In this document: positions 35,097 to 47,300 of the stretch, one piece after another
How the letters are laid out: each line of letters opens with the position of its first letter
Position numbering within the stretch: position 1 is the first letter of the stretch
DNA from: Micractinium sp. NFX-FRZ
Taxonomy: Eukaryota; Chlorophyta; Trebouxiophyceae; Chlorellales; Chlorellaceae
DNA: 64,000 nucleotides
Assembly (NCBI GenBank): GCA_029339195.1
Contig: JAPTJF010000045.1
Coordinates: 164,568 to 228,567 of the forward strand
Reading direction: 5' to 3'
The notes under the pieces: model-generated
Told to the model about the DNA's origin: nothing
The model's input: only the letters and a program-made list of their open reading frames with translations
Databases searched by the model: none
Program-made: the position numbers and the translations under genes

Positions 35097-37516
35097 GGCG
35101 CTCGCTGGAAGTGTGACACTCTCTGGGTACATAAGAAGCGAGGTCAACAGGGCGCCGAGACACCCACGGCCAGCCTCTCCAAATTGCGCTGCCGTTGTTC
35201 CAAAGAGCACGAGCACGAACACGCAGGAGTGCTGCTTGGAGACTCAATACGACTGCCGGATGAAAGACACATAGCAAGCAGAGCGAGTGCACATTGACCT
35301 GAGCACAGCACACACCCCATGCTGCTAGCTCCTGAACCGCCACAAGCTGCAGCAGCAAAGGGGCCTAAGGCACTGCTGGGGGCTGGGCAGCTCTGCCCAG
35401 AACTGTTCTGTTATGCTTGTTGCTTCTCAAGCACCCTGCCATGCCCTTGCCCTGCCCTTCTTATGTATCTCAGGGTGGCCTGCCCCAGCTGGCTTCTGGT
35501 GGTGCTGGCGTCTGGTGCTGCATGGCCAATTACCAACCTGCCGCACCTGCCCACCGCCCCTGCAGTGCACTGAAACACCAGGTACACCAAGCACAAGCAG
35601 TACACAGCCAGTTTTGTAACTTGCCATGCCTTCCCTCCGAATTGGCTGTTCCGAGCTGTGCTGCGTTGAGGTACAGGCTGGGCTGCCTGCGCCCGTACCA
35701 GGCGCCAATCGTGGCCCCCCGCCTCAAGCCCGCCCGTCCAGCCTCTCCCCGCCTGCTCCCGAGCCTGTCCAGCCTCCGCCTAGCCTGCCACTCCCGAGCC
35801 CGCCCGCCGCCTCCTCTCCCCGCTTCCAGCTGGCATGCTGTGAGTGCTGTGCATGCTGTGCGGTGCCAGCTCAGCTGGTTTTCGGCTGTAAACGGCTGTA
35901 AACGTGCAGCCGCCTTGTCTCCTGGACCCAAGGGCGCTAAATGGTTAACCACCACCACCATCACCTCCTGGGAGCGCCAGCCTAGGGACCATTTCCATTG
36001 AACGCACAGGTGAGGGGCGGGCAGCAAGCTGTACTTCGGGCAGCAAGCTGTACTTCTAGTTGGTCAGTCTGTGCACAGCAGCCTGTGGTTGGGGCCGCCC
36101 CATGCTGAGCACTGGTCCGTCTGTTCGTGTGCCCAGCCTTGAGCCCGCCTGCTCGTACATGCAACAACCACATAACCGGTTCTTGACCACCGCCCAGTGC
36201 TTTCTCGATCCTGCAGGCCACCGGACCTGCTGCCTCCCCCAAGTCATCACAACCAACGCACGGGTGAGCCTCCACCCTTGGTGTGTCCTTTGGTGTGTCC
36301 TTTCGTGTGTGCGTTACGAGGGCGTGCTCATTACAGCAGGCAGGGTCAGCTTGGGAGGGGGCGCTAAATGGAGCAGTCTCACTGATTTACGCAGAGTCTC
36401 AACAGGGGGGGCGGGGTTTTTTCCTCCCACCTCACCCATGGATGCGCCGGCGGCGTTTTCGGAGCGGGGGTTTGCTGTTGGGGCGTCAGCCCAACGGGAG
36501 CCTCTGAGGACACGAAAGGGGGCAAAGTGAACAAAACGAACAAGGAGGCAAATGTGTGGGTGTGTGTGAATCGGGAGAGGCGGAGATTGAGTGTGTTTGA
36601 TAAAATGTGGGGCAAGAACGCACACCAAAAGAGGCTCAGGCACGCGCTGACGTGCCCCGGGAGACTGGGGGGGGCACGGCGGGCGGCAGGAGGGGGTGGA
36701 GGGATTTTGGGTTGGTGCTGCGTAAAGGAGCGGCGGCAAGCGGACAGGGAGGGTCCGCCGAGGTGGGGGGGATGGGGGCACGAAACACGCCGTATTGCAA
36801 GGGAGGGGTAGGGAGAGGCATCGGGGATGGGAGGGCGGTCAGGCAGGCAGAGCAAAAATGGTGTGGCAGACGGAGGCACACTGTTCCTGCGAGCATTTGT
36901 TGTGCACACAGCGCGGTGCTGGCAGCAGCGGCGCGGCGCGAGCGCCGCCCCCCTCCGAGTGAGGGGGTCTGGGGTGCTCTGGTTGCTAGAGGCGCTGGCG
37001 CGCGCACTGCTGCCGCGGAACGGAGGAAAAGACACAAGGTTGTTGAGGCGGGCACAAGTAGGAGGGGCAATGCCAGGACCCGGTACACCCACGCAGTGAT
37101 GAGCTTTAGAAAACGGGGGCGCAAGCAAAAGTGTTTTGGTGTTGGGACTGCTTTCAGGGGCAGGGTGGGGCGGGGTGGGCGGGTTGCGAGGAGATGAAGT
37201 TGGATGGGAGCAGCGGCCAGGAGCCACAGCTGACAGGATCAGAGTAGAAGCAGGAAGGGAGAGGGCAGGGGAGGGGCAGGAGCCACGCGCGCAGGTGGGG
37301 TTGGGGGTGCGGTGAATGAAAGAAAAAATCGCCTGAAAAGGGGGTGTGCCGCGACGGGGCCAGCCGGCCATGCTTGCAGGCGCGCCGCGCCTCGCACTTG
37401 CCGTGCGGGCGAGCGCGCCCCTGCACGTGGCCCGGCTACGGCCGCTCGCCTGGCGCTCAGATGGGGGCCATGCGCGCTTCGGGGCTAGGGCTGGGCTGGC
37501 CTGCCCGCCCGCCCGC
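35097..37516. other. 2.4 kb intergenic region
   Basis: It lies between the PDK1 start (minus) and the DUF789 stop (minus). No protein of a known family is seen in any frame. 36280-37350 is purine-rich on the plus strand and may be DUF789 3' UTR; a minus-strand TGTAA lies at 36331-36335. 35097-36270 should include the PDK1 promoter. Several open frames (for example 36060-36530) have no recognisable features. Confidence 0.35.
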
Positions 37517-39901
37517 TCACCTGCCGCCGTGGCTGTGGTAGCCGGTGGGCAGCGGGCGGTACATCTGGCTCATAAAGTCAAAGTCGGGCAGCTGCACCTT
37601 GCGACGCTCAATCCAGGAGCCGGCGGCCGCAATCATGGGCAGGTGCTGGCGCTGCAGGTTCCAGTCGTCCACCCACGTGCGGCCCGACACCTTGTAGGGC
37701 ATGAAGGCAAAGGCGCGCAGGCAGGTGGCCGCCACGGGCAGCTGCGACCCCACCGCCAGCTGGCTGGCAGGGCCGCCGCCGCGCTCAAGGCGCGCCGCCG
37801 CCAGCTGGCTGGCGAGCGCCGCCACAGGCGAAATGGCGCCCGAGAGCGGCGACCCGCCAGCAGGGCTGCCGCCGCGGCTGCTGGGCGAGGCGCTGCCCGC
37901 CTGCTGCAGCTGCTGCTGTGCAACCGCCGCCGCAGCCTGTGCGGCCGCGGCCTGCTGCTGCTGCTGCGCCGCCGAGATGGCGGACAGGGCGTTGGACAGC
38001 AGCTGCTGGCGCGCCACCTCGGTGCGCCACGCCACCGCCGCTGCACCAATGGGGTCCAGCAGCGGGGGCAGCGGCGCGATGGAGCACAGGTCCTGCGGGG
38101 CGGCGTGCAGCCGCTGCACCGGCACCACCATCGAGTGGAAGGTCAGGAAGTTGGCCTGCAGGTCGCGAGACACCTGGGGGTCCGGAATGCTGGGGATCCT
38201 GCACGGCAGGCGGGCGGGTGGGAAGGCAGGGAGGAAGACAGGGTCAGCGGAGGTGGCGTGCTTCTGCCGCTGCCGCTGCATGCCAGGTGGGTGCAAGGCA
38301 GGCATCATGCAGACGGACCGCACACACAACACCCATGTGCGCACAAAGGGCATGCGCCGTCGCCCTGCCAGGCAGCCAGCACCCAGCAAGCGCTAGTGGC
38401 CAACCCCCTGCTCACCGGTAGATGGGCACCCATGTGACGGCAAACCACGAGGTGGGGTGCAGGTCGCGCGTGTCCAGGGACAGCAGCTCGGGGCAGCGCT
38501 CCGCCAGCCCCATCACCACGTCGTGCAGCGGGGCCCGCAGGTGTGGCCGCTCCACCTCTTGGTACTCGAACAGCGGCTGCGTGGGCTCCCCCAAGCGGTG
38601 CTGCTTCTGCAGGACGCTGCCGCGCTCTGCGGCACGCGCGAGGCGGCGCGCCGCCGCCGCCGGTGCGCACGCTGTGGGGCTGCCCTTGCAGCAGCCCGCC
38701 TCGTCGCCCTCGCCGTCCTCGCTGTCAGAGGCGGTGGAGGCGGTGGAAGCGGTGCTGCAGGTGTAGGCGCTGCTGGCGCCGCTGCCCACAGATCCCGCCT
38801 CATCCGCGCTATCCGCCTCCTCATCCTCGCTGCAGTAACTGCTCACTGCCCCGCTGCTGCTGCTGGGGGTGACGGAGGACGAAGGTATCCGCCTGCAGGA
38901 GAGGGGAGCAGGGCCGGGTGGGCAGGGGGAGGGAGAGGGGCCGGGTGAGTGCCGGCATGCGTGCCAGTGGAGGGTCGGCGCCGGGTTCAGTAACAGAGCC
39001 CTGGCGAGGCTGTGTGCTGGTCAATGCACCAATTGCCGCTAGCTGCCCTGCAACGTGCTTCGAGAGAGCCAGGGGTAGGCAACCACCGGCAGGGCTCGAC
39101 CGGCTGCCAGGAAAGCCAGCCGGCGGCATGCACCCACAGCACGGGCATGCTAGCGCGCACCGCGTGTGGTCTGCTCCAAACAGCTGGATGCCTGAGAGGT
39201 AGGGGGTGTAGCACTGGATGACCTGCACAATGGGCATGCAGTGTCATGTGTCAGCACCCAGGTGGGCAAAGCGAGCAGCACCCAGTATGGGGATGTGGCG
39301 CGGGGGGCAACCAACGGCCAGGTGCGAGGCACAGAGACACCGCGGTGTTGCACGCAGCTGACTGCTGCCGCCGCAGACGCACCTCCTGCCACACGCCGTC
39401 CACTTGGATGCGCATGGGCACCTCGCAGCCATACGCGCTCCACGCCTCGTAGCTTTGCCTGCAGGGGGGGAAGCACGTCGGCGGGTCGGCGGCAGGGGCG
39501 GCCCAACAAGCGCGTGGCAGCAGGCATGCACGGGCGGCTGCCAGGCGGTTCGCCCCGGTCCCGAGCGATCCACAATTGCTGCCGGCAAGCCCAAGAGAAG
39601 GCAGCAGGCGCACCAGAGGTCGGCGAGAGTGAAGTAGCTGCCTGCAGAGCTGGAGGGCGCCTCCAGGTCGCCAAACTGCGCGCAGGGGGCGGCGGGGACG
39701 CCGGTTAGAGTGTTCCAGGTTTGATATCGGTCATCGAGCAGGCAAACGAGGCAAGCGAGGCGGGGGACTCACAATAGGCACCGTGGGCGCCGCGTGCAGC
39801 AGGACGGACTGCAGGTTGGACAGGAGCTGCGGCGGGGCGTCCCGATGGTGCCTGGCTGCCCCACGGCGGTGCTGAGGCCTAGTTGAAGCCGCCCCCTTCA
39901 T
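37517..39901 (-). CDS. DUF789 family protein
   Basis: Plant and algal family of unknown function. Six exons join in phase: 39773-39901, 39614-39675, 39383-39458, 39161-39222, 38416-38892, 37517-38198, giving about 495 residues. Family signatures appear in order: SNLQSVLLHAAPTVPI, SYFTLADLWQSYEAWSAYG, VIQCYTPYLSGIQLF, FEYQEVERPHLRAPL, CPELLSLDTRDLHPTSWFAV, TWVPIYRIPSIP and ANFLTFHSM. These match the plant DUF789 order of GDLWESF--WSAYGAG, VQYYVPYLSGIQ, LLFEYLE and WYPIYRIPTGPTL. A Ser/Glu/Asp-rich low-complexity stretch lies before FEYQE, and an Ala/Gln-rich one sits in the last exon. The stop at 37517 is reached directly after HSHGGR; the same place could also be a GTGAGC donor, so a further 3' exon cannot be excluded. 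Confidence 0.85.
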
Positions 39902-40311
39902 GGCGTCGCCGTTGCGAGATGCGGTGCTGGCCGGCGGTGCTGGCTTGCGGTCGGAGGGCTGGCAGGGGCTGTAGTAAATGCCTTGTCGATGTAGAAGAGG
40001 GTGCTGGGGTTGCGGGAGGGCTGGAGAGCTCGGGGTGGCGGCTGGGGAAGGGTGGCTGGCAGGGCTCTAGCAGGCACTCTAGGGGCTCAATACAGCTGAT
40101 CTACCTTGCCACTAGGGTGTGCAGAGCCCAACACAACAGAGGCGGAGAGAGCAGCAGCCGCCATCGCCATCTGGCGGCCGTCATGCTATGCCTCATGCTG
40201 AGCGCTGGATTGCTTGCGGCTCTGGGGCGCCAAACGGAGTCCCGCCACAAAATACGTCGGTTGATCAATCCAGACCTGTCGCAGCGCTGGTCTGGGTTGT
40301 GCTAGTTCATT
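39902..40311. promoter_or_regulatory. Bidirectional promoter region (DUF789 and cyclophilin genes)
   Basis: 410 bases between divergent start codons. No specific element is recognised. Confidence 0.4.
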
Positions 40312-43300
40312 ATGTCCCGCCTGGCCCTGTGTGCCCTGTGCACGCTGCTGTTCGCCGCGGCCGTGTCTGCCAAGGGCCCAAAGGTCACCAACAAGGCAAG
40401 CGCTGCCCGCAGGGTGCCCGGATTGGCCGCGATCACTGGCCGCCGCGCCGCCATGCGCGGCTCGCCGCCACGTGCGGCATGGTTGCCTTGGGAGGACTGG
40501 CCTTGTGCAGCGGCCGTGTTCCGCTTGGCGGGAACATATCAAGGGTGCATGGGGGCTCAGGCTGCAGCACAGGGTGTACAGGCGCATGTCCCAGCACGGC
40601 CCTGCCCCTCCCAACCGGCACCGGACACATGGCAGCGCTGCTGCTTCCCTCGCCTCCCACCTACCGTGCTTCGGGTCTCGCTTCTCTCCTTGCCTGCCCT
40701 TCTTTTTCTTGCGGCTTGAGGTTTTACCTTTGCACTGTCTGCTCCACTCCCGACTCCCCACAGGTGTTCTTTGACATTGAGATTGATGGCAAGCCCGCTG
40801 GCCGGTGAGTTGGGCTGAACCTCGCTTCCGGAGTCGAGCATCTCATGGCACCGCCTCCCCCTGCTGCCCAAGAGCTGGCCATCCCCACGGCGGCTGTGCC
40901 TGCCATGCCTTTGTCTCATCCATGACCCATCAGGCATGCCGTGTCGCGCTGGCACCCCCTGGCGCCCTCCCCACCCCGTCCCATTTGTCCAACCCTCGTC
41001 TCCTCTCCTCCCGTCTTCCCCACCCCTTGGTGCAGCATCGTGATGGGCCTGTACGGCAAGACTGTGCCTAAGACTGTGGGTGAGCTGCCTGCCTGCGCTG
41101 CGGGTTGTACTGCCGACCCTCGCATGCCAGCAGTGGTGGCAGTGGCGCACTCCCAGGGCCAAAGCTGCGTGCACACCTTCCTCTTCCTTCCCCACCCGCC
41201 CCCCCAGAGAACTTCCGCGCGCTGTGCACCGGCGAGAAGGGGGTGGGCAAGTCGGGCAAGGAGCTGGCGTACAAGGGGTCCACCTTCCATCGCATCATGT
41301 GAGTGTACTGCCCCATGTCATCCCGAGCGTGTTGCAAGGTCCAGAGTGTTGCTGCAAGGAAAGTCTGGCCTCTGTTGGTGCCTGGGGCATGCGTCCCTGC
41401 TTCCGTGCCTGCTGGCGCACACGGGGTCCACCCTCCACCGCATCACGTGAGCGTGCACCACCGCTCACCTGTGGGTGTGCCGAAAACACCGGCTGCGCTT
41501 CCTGTATTGTCGCGACATACCAGTGCCTTGGGCCTGCGTGCCTGCTGACCCACAAGGGGTCCGCCCTCCACAGACAGCATCACGTGAGCGCCCGGGTGGC
41601 CTGCTGGGCGCACCTTCCGCCGTCTGGGCACACCGTGTGCCATAGTTCTGCTCGTGTGGCTCAAGGGGCGGCACTGCATCCCAGCACAGCGTGCCAGCGC
41701 GGTTGCTGGGCATGGTTGGCTGGGTGCCAGGCAGCCCATTCTGAGCCCTCGTTCATGTGATGGGAATGATTTGCTGCCCTCCCGTGCCATTGCAGCCCCC
41801 AGTTCATGCTCCAGGGCGGCGACTTCACCCGGTGAGCTTTCTTACTAATTCGCACCTGCCTGCCTGTTTGATTGTGACCACACTTGCCTGCCTGCGGGCG
41901 CAGCTGGGCTGGCATGCGCCTGCTCCCGCTCGCGAAGCTCTGCCCTGCCCTGCCCTGCCTGCGGCATGCACTCCCCTCCCAACCGGTGTTTTGGGAAGGG
42001 AGCACAACACCCCCTCTGGGTGCTGCTCGGGCATTGGCACTCCGCGGTATGCCCGTACATGCATCGCGACCAAACCCGCCCCACCCCATGACACCCTCCC
42101 TCCCTCCCTGCCCCCACCTCGCAGCGGTGACGGCACCGGCGGCGAGTCCATCTACGGTGCGCACTGGCGGCAGCAGAGGGGCGGGACAGGCCGTGTGTTT
42201 TGAGCTGGGCGCAGTCGGCGCAAATGTGGGCCCTCGGTTCAGCTGGCGCCCCGTGCCTGCTCATCCTCACTCCGGCGCCTCTTGATTCGTGACCCTTCTT
42301 GGACCCATACCCATGCTGATGCATGCCTCAGCCCACCCCATCCTGACATGCACCTGGGTCCTCATCTCTTCTCATCTCGTCTTTGCTTGCGTTGGCTCTG
42401 CTTGCAGGCGAGAAGTCTGCTGGTGACAGCTTCAAGCCAAGGCGCGCCTCATCCCACCCCATTCTGACTGCACCAGCTCTCGCACCCTCATCTCATCAAT
42501 GCTTGCAGGCGAGAAGTTTGCTGACGAGAACTTCAAGCTCAAGCACAAGAGCCCCGGCACCCTGTCCATGGCCAACGCGGGTGAGGGGGCGGACGGCTGA
42601 CGTGGCAGGTGGCGAGTGACGTGGCATGCAGGCGGTTGTAGAGGCTGGGGTGGCTGAGTGGCAGGCTAGCTGCGGCGGAGGCGGGAGGGCAGGCACTCCT
42701 AGGGCCCGTGGCCCTGCTGAAGCCGCCTCCTCTTCTCTCCACCCCGCCTTGTCCCTCGTCCACCCCTCGATTCCTCCCGTGTGTCCCACCCTGCACCACC
42801 ACCCGGTACCCGCCAGCAGGCTGAGACACCAACACCAGCCAGCCCTGTGACTGATTTACAACCTAAATTACAACCTAACTTCAACCTTCCTTGTTGGTCT
42901 GCCCAATCACTGCTGCAGGCCAGGACACCAACGGCAGCCAGTTCTTCATCACCACTGTGAGAGGGTGGCTGGGCAGCTGAGGGGGCGTGGCTGCCAATGT
43001 AGGGCAGCAGCACTGTAGGTCAGGGGAAAGGTTACAGGGGTGGGATTGCCAACGGGGCAGCAGCTTCAAACAGCTGGCCTGTTCATGTAGCGTGCGGCAT
43101 GACACGTAGAGCATTGCGCATTGGGACACGCTGTTGGCTCATTTGCAGGCCTCGGTGATTGCAGCTCACACGCGGCATCTTTCTCAGGGGCCCCAACATG
43201 CCGTCCCTGCAACCTGCCGCCCACACCCTCTGCCACCCTATGGTACACCCATTGCACCGCCCTGCCCAGCGCGTCCTGACCTCTGCGCTGCAACCCCATG

Positions 43301-43795
43301 CACTTGCCTGGCTCTCCGCCCGCAGGTGAAGACTGCCTGGCTGGACGGGCGCCACGTGGTGTTTGGCCGCGTGCTCGAGGGCATGGATGTTGTGTACAAG
43401 GTGAGCTCGGGAGCCAGCTCATAGCAGCTTAGTGGGGTAGCTACACAACCTTTAACACATGCGCAGGACATGCATGGTTGTGGATGCATCAAAGGCTGGC
43501 CGGACGTCCCCCACGCGTGCACCTGTGAGCTCGCCCCTGCTGTGCGCCCCCGCCCTCCTGCCTGTGCACATTGGAAGCTGAGGGCTTGGCCACAGTGGCA
43601 TGCGCTCCCGCAAAAGCAAGGCGGTTGTGCACGCCCCGCTCCCATCCTGCTGACGTCACTTTCATCCTTGCCTGCCCCCCCCACCCCTCCCCGCAGGTTG
43701 AGGCCGAGGGCAGCCAGGGCGGCACCCCCAAGAGCAAGGTGGTCATCGCCGACTCGGGCGAGCTGCCAGTGGAGGAGCCTGCCAGCGACCTCTGA
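40312..43795 (+). CDS. Secretory-pathway cyclophilin (peptidyl-prolyl cis-trans isomerase)
   Basis: Cyclophilin B-type prolyl isomerase, which speeds protein folding. Ten exons: 40312-40395, 40764-40804, 41036-41079, 41208-41298, 41796-41831, 42125-42156, 42509-42580, 42919-42956, 43326-43400, 43697-43795, giving 203 residues. The N-terminus [20 protein letters not shown] is a clear signal peptide, pointing to the ER or secretory route. The catalytic domain is complete: FHRI with the active Arg, [45 protein letters not shown], and the cyclosporin-binding Trp in [13 protein letters not shown]. The end EEPASDL is not a standard ER-retention signal. The first intron has a GC donor (AAG then GCAAGC), required to give [13 protein letters not shown] as in plant homologues. 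Confidence 0.93.
41273..41605 (+). repeat. Three copies of cyclophilin exon 4 end and donor
   Basis: The real exon end GGGGTCCACCTTCCATCGCA at 41276 with donor ATGTGAGTG is followed by copies at about 41422 (GGGGTCCACCCTCCACCGCA, ACGTGAGCG) and 41554 (GGGGTCCGCCCTCCACAGAC, ACGTGAGCG). All three keep a potential GT donor. The spacing is 130-150 bases. Confidence 0.85.
42400..42460 (+). repeat. Decayed copy of cyclophilin exon 7 start
   Basis: GCTTGCAGGCGAGAAGTCTG at 42401 mirrors GCTTGCAGGCGAGAAGTTTG at 42501. The copy continues CTGGTGACAGCTTCAAGC against CTGACGAGAACTTCAAGC in the real exon. It is intronic, with the frame broken. Confidence 0.85.
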
Positions 43796-44391
43796 GCTTA
43801 AGACTCTGAGCTCAAGACCTCTCAGCCTGATTAATGTCAAGCCTCCAAGCCGGCCCTTGCTCGAGAGTCCAGCGCCCGTACGGTCGCTCACGGTCGGTGT
43901 GAGCGGGCGTGGGGGAGGCTGCCTCGTGTGCTCTGGCCTGAGGCGCAACGCCCACCTCCCACATTTGGCTAGAGCAGCCCGCCGTGCGTCAGCTGCGGCT
44001 GGGCGTGGCACGCGTGTTTTAGCCAGCCCTGTGGCTTGGCCTGCCTGGACGTGATTCTGGTGGGAGTGCGCGCTGCATGTGGGGGTGCTCAGCATCACAT
44101 TCTGCTGCTGCGCCTGCGCATGTAACGCACGCCTCACCATCATTCATTAAAAGTGGAACTGGGCTGAGGCAAGCAGCACTGGAATAAGAACAAGGCAGGG
44201 GGTACAGACAGGGTAGGTTGCAGTGCTGACAGATACAGCGGGATTGGCAGTGAGGAAACATTAGAAAGTGTCCGAGGTGGCACAGCAGCAGCCCATTTCG
44301 TGGGTTGAGTACAGGGAGTACAGCAGCCGACAGGGGACGCGGCGAGGAGCCTCACGTCTCCTGCAATGTGTCGGCTCAGCATGCGCAGCGC
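43796..44391. other. Convergent 3' region between cyclophilin and ERI1-like genes
   Basis: No gene. It holds two 3' UTRs; a plus-strand TGTAA for the cyclophilin gene lies at 44121-44125. Confidence 0.45.
44121..44125 (+). terminator. TGTAA polyadenylation signal (cyclophilin)
   Basis: TGTAA 326 bases after the cyclophilin stop codon. Confidence 0.5.
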
Positions 44392-47300
44392 TCAGCGTGG
44401 GGGCCACCTGGGCTTCTTGCCGCCGCCGCCGCCGCCGCTGGCCTTGGGAGGCTCCCCGATTTCTGAGCAGAACTTGAAAAAGTCGCAGTCGGCGCCACCT
44501 GTCATCGTGAACCGCCCGCAGCTCCAAAAGTCCTTGCCATTGTTGGGCCCGGGCCGCTTCACGCTTCGCTTCTGCGGTGGGGTGGGGGGAGTGGAGGAGG
44601 GGACAGGCGCCCTGAGCAGTGAGTGGCGTGGCAGCTGGGCAGGCAGGCAGGGTGGCGGGTGGTGAAGGCAGGCAGATGGGCGTGTGGGAGCACGCAAGCA
44701 CGCTGTCACTGAACTGGCAGCCAGGACATCAGCAGTTAGTGGCACCCGCCACACCCGGCAGTTGCACCACCATCCCATGCATTACACATCCCACCCACCT
44801 TTGCCACGGCCCCGCAGAAGCACTTGCCATTCCAGGCGCCCGCCTCATCGAAAATCTTCTGCTTCCTGCGCCCCGCCTGCTGCCCGCTGCTGGCCCCTCC
44901 GCCCCTGCCGGTGGCACCGCCGCCCCTGCCGCTGGCCCGGCCGCCGGCACCGCCAGAGGAGGCCTCAGCTGCGCCAGAGGTGGCCAGGCCCAGCAGGGTG
45001 CCCTGCCGCATGCGTCCCGAGGCATCCAGCCCCCCAAAGGAGCCCGTCACCCCCAGGATCACGCCGCTCCTCATCAGCTTCACTGCCAGGCTGCAGGGGG
45101 CACACCGTGGCAGGCAGGGGCGTGGGGTGAGAGGGCGACAAGGGAAGTGTTGTGCTGTGCTGTGGGGGCTCATTGCAGCGCCAGCTCTTCAGCAGCTTAA
45201 CTGCCAGGCTGCAGGGGGGGGGCAGCAATCAGGTGGCAGCGGTCGCTGTGGGCCTGTCGCGAAAAAAACAGCTGCTGGCACTGCCTGCCAAGGCTGTAAA
45301 TTAGGCAGCGGTTTCCACCTCCACAGCTGCCTGTAGGTTGTCATATGCCTGGCCGGCCCAAGCCTCTGCCCCACCCCTCCTCCTCGCCCCCACTACAGCG
45401 CACTTGGCAGTGTTGCGTGCGTCGTCCAGCGCGCAGTGCGCCCGCCCCTCCCACTCCAGCCCCGCCGCCTCCACGCTGGCCCGCAGGTTGCCCCGCTTGT
45501 TGGAGTGCTTGACCCAGACGGCGCTGCAGGGGCAGCGGTGGGGGTGCACGACGTTCGAATGCGGTTGCTGATGGTGGGGCATTTGGGCTGGGGGTGTGTG
45601 GGCAGGCAGAGAGGACCCAGAACTTTGATGCAATCAGCGCAGGTGCAGCTGCAGGGGCTGCACGTATCCTCTGCCCTGGCAACCAGCCCCTGCCTGCCTG
45701 CGTGCCCTCCCTTGCCTTGCCCGCCCCCTCACTTTAGGTCCACCCAGCGCTGCAAGTACTTGGGCTGCTGGATGCCGCGCCAGCGGCACTCGCCCGCCAT
45801 CATGATCTTGCAGTCCCAGTCACGCCACGTCACCGGCACAAATGTCTTGCCCTGCGCGCAAACGCGTGGCATTGCAGGGTGCATGGCACAGCTCAGCTAC
45901 GGGCGCCTTCAATTTCTGCGCAGCTGCGTGACTGCGAAAACCTACATCTTTGTTGGGCCCTGCACAGCAGCAGCTGAGGTGGCACCGAGTCCCGCTGCCC
46001 AGCATGCCGTAGCTGGGTTCGCAGCAGAGGCGGCAGCAGGCGCAGGCATCAGCAGATGGCAGGCAAGCAGTGCAACTGAACAGGCGAAAGTGGCGACCCG
46101 CAGATTGGCTTTTCAACATGCGACCAACTGATGGCAGGCGTTCCTTTACCCGTGTCGCCCACACGCGCCAGTCAACCACATACAGTGCCCCAAGCTACCT
46201 GGCCGATCAGCCCCTGCTCCCGCAGCCAGGCCTCCTGCTGCTGCAGCGCGGCGCGCAGCGGGATGCCGGCATCGACCCTGCGGGCAGCACCAGTGTAGAC
46301 AGGAGGCGTCAGGCCTGAGCCTGAGGACCCTTGCCAGCCGGACCTTCAATTCCAAGGCCGCCTCTGATGGCGACGCTGCCCAGGGCTGCACCCCCTACCT
46401 GCTGCAGGCGACCCCATCACAGAACATGCATGCCTGCCACTAGCTGTTGCCCCATACGTCCTTATCTCGTGCAACCCAATCCAGGTGTATCCATAGGAAT
46501 GACACCCCACAAGCCCGCCCACGCTCACTGCGCCTGCGTGATGCCCGTGAGCTCGGTGCAGAAGTCGGTCAGCTGCGGGTGCTGGTCCGGCTTGACGTAG
46601 GCCTGCCAGGAGGCGCCCAGCTGCAGGCTGGCGGTGTCCACAATCACGCAGGACAGCTCAATGATCTCCTGCAGTGGGGGCAGAAGAGTTGGTGGGGCCG
46701 ATGTCAACAAGTAGTGTTGGTGATGGTGTTCTAGGAAGGGTGGGAAGCTGCAGGGTGCCCACGGTTGCACAAGGCAGGCAAACGGTCTTCTGCAGGAAGA
46801 AATTTGAGTGACACTAGCAGAAGGTGTTTGGAATGACTAATGCGCGCCCTGAAAAGAGAGATGAAGTGTGAATTGTGTGGGCAGCGAAGGGCAAGGACGT
46901 CGGGTGCAGGCGGAAGGTCGGCAGGCACTCCCTGGGCACCGCTACTCCACTCCTACTGCACCTCTGCTGCATTCCTGCACCTGGCGCCATCATTAACAAC
47001 ACGCCAGCACACTCGCCCGTCCTGCACTCCCTGCAGCAGCACCCACCTGCGGCTGCAGCTGCGCCGCCTTGTCTCGGTTGCAGGTTGACTCAATGTCCAG
47101 CACCAGCAAAAAGTCAAACAGCTGGCGCAGGCGGCGCTTCTTGGGGGCCGGCTCAGCTGCCGTGCCCTCCCCTGCAGCTGCCCAATCTCCCGGAGCTGCC
47201 GTCACGGCACCAGCAACAGCGCCGTCCTGAGCGCCTGCCGCTGCCCCGTCCTCCAACTGTGCCACGGGAGCCTGCTCCGTCCCTGCCCCAGCTGCTGACT

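Noticed and set aside
35316..36530. Possible plus-strand gene upstream of PDK1
   Set aside because: Several open frames and possible splice sites, but no combination gave a protein with recognisable features.
36379..37371. 330-codon minus-strand Pro-rich frame
   Set aside because: Low-complexity C-rich sequence in the likely DUF789 3' region, with no recognisable motif.
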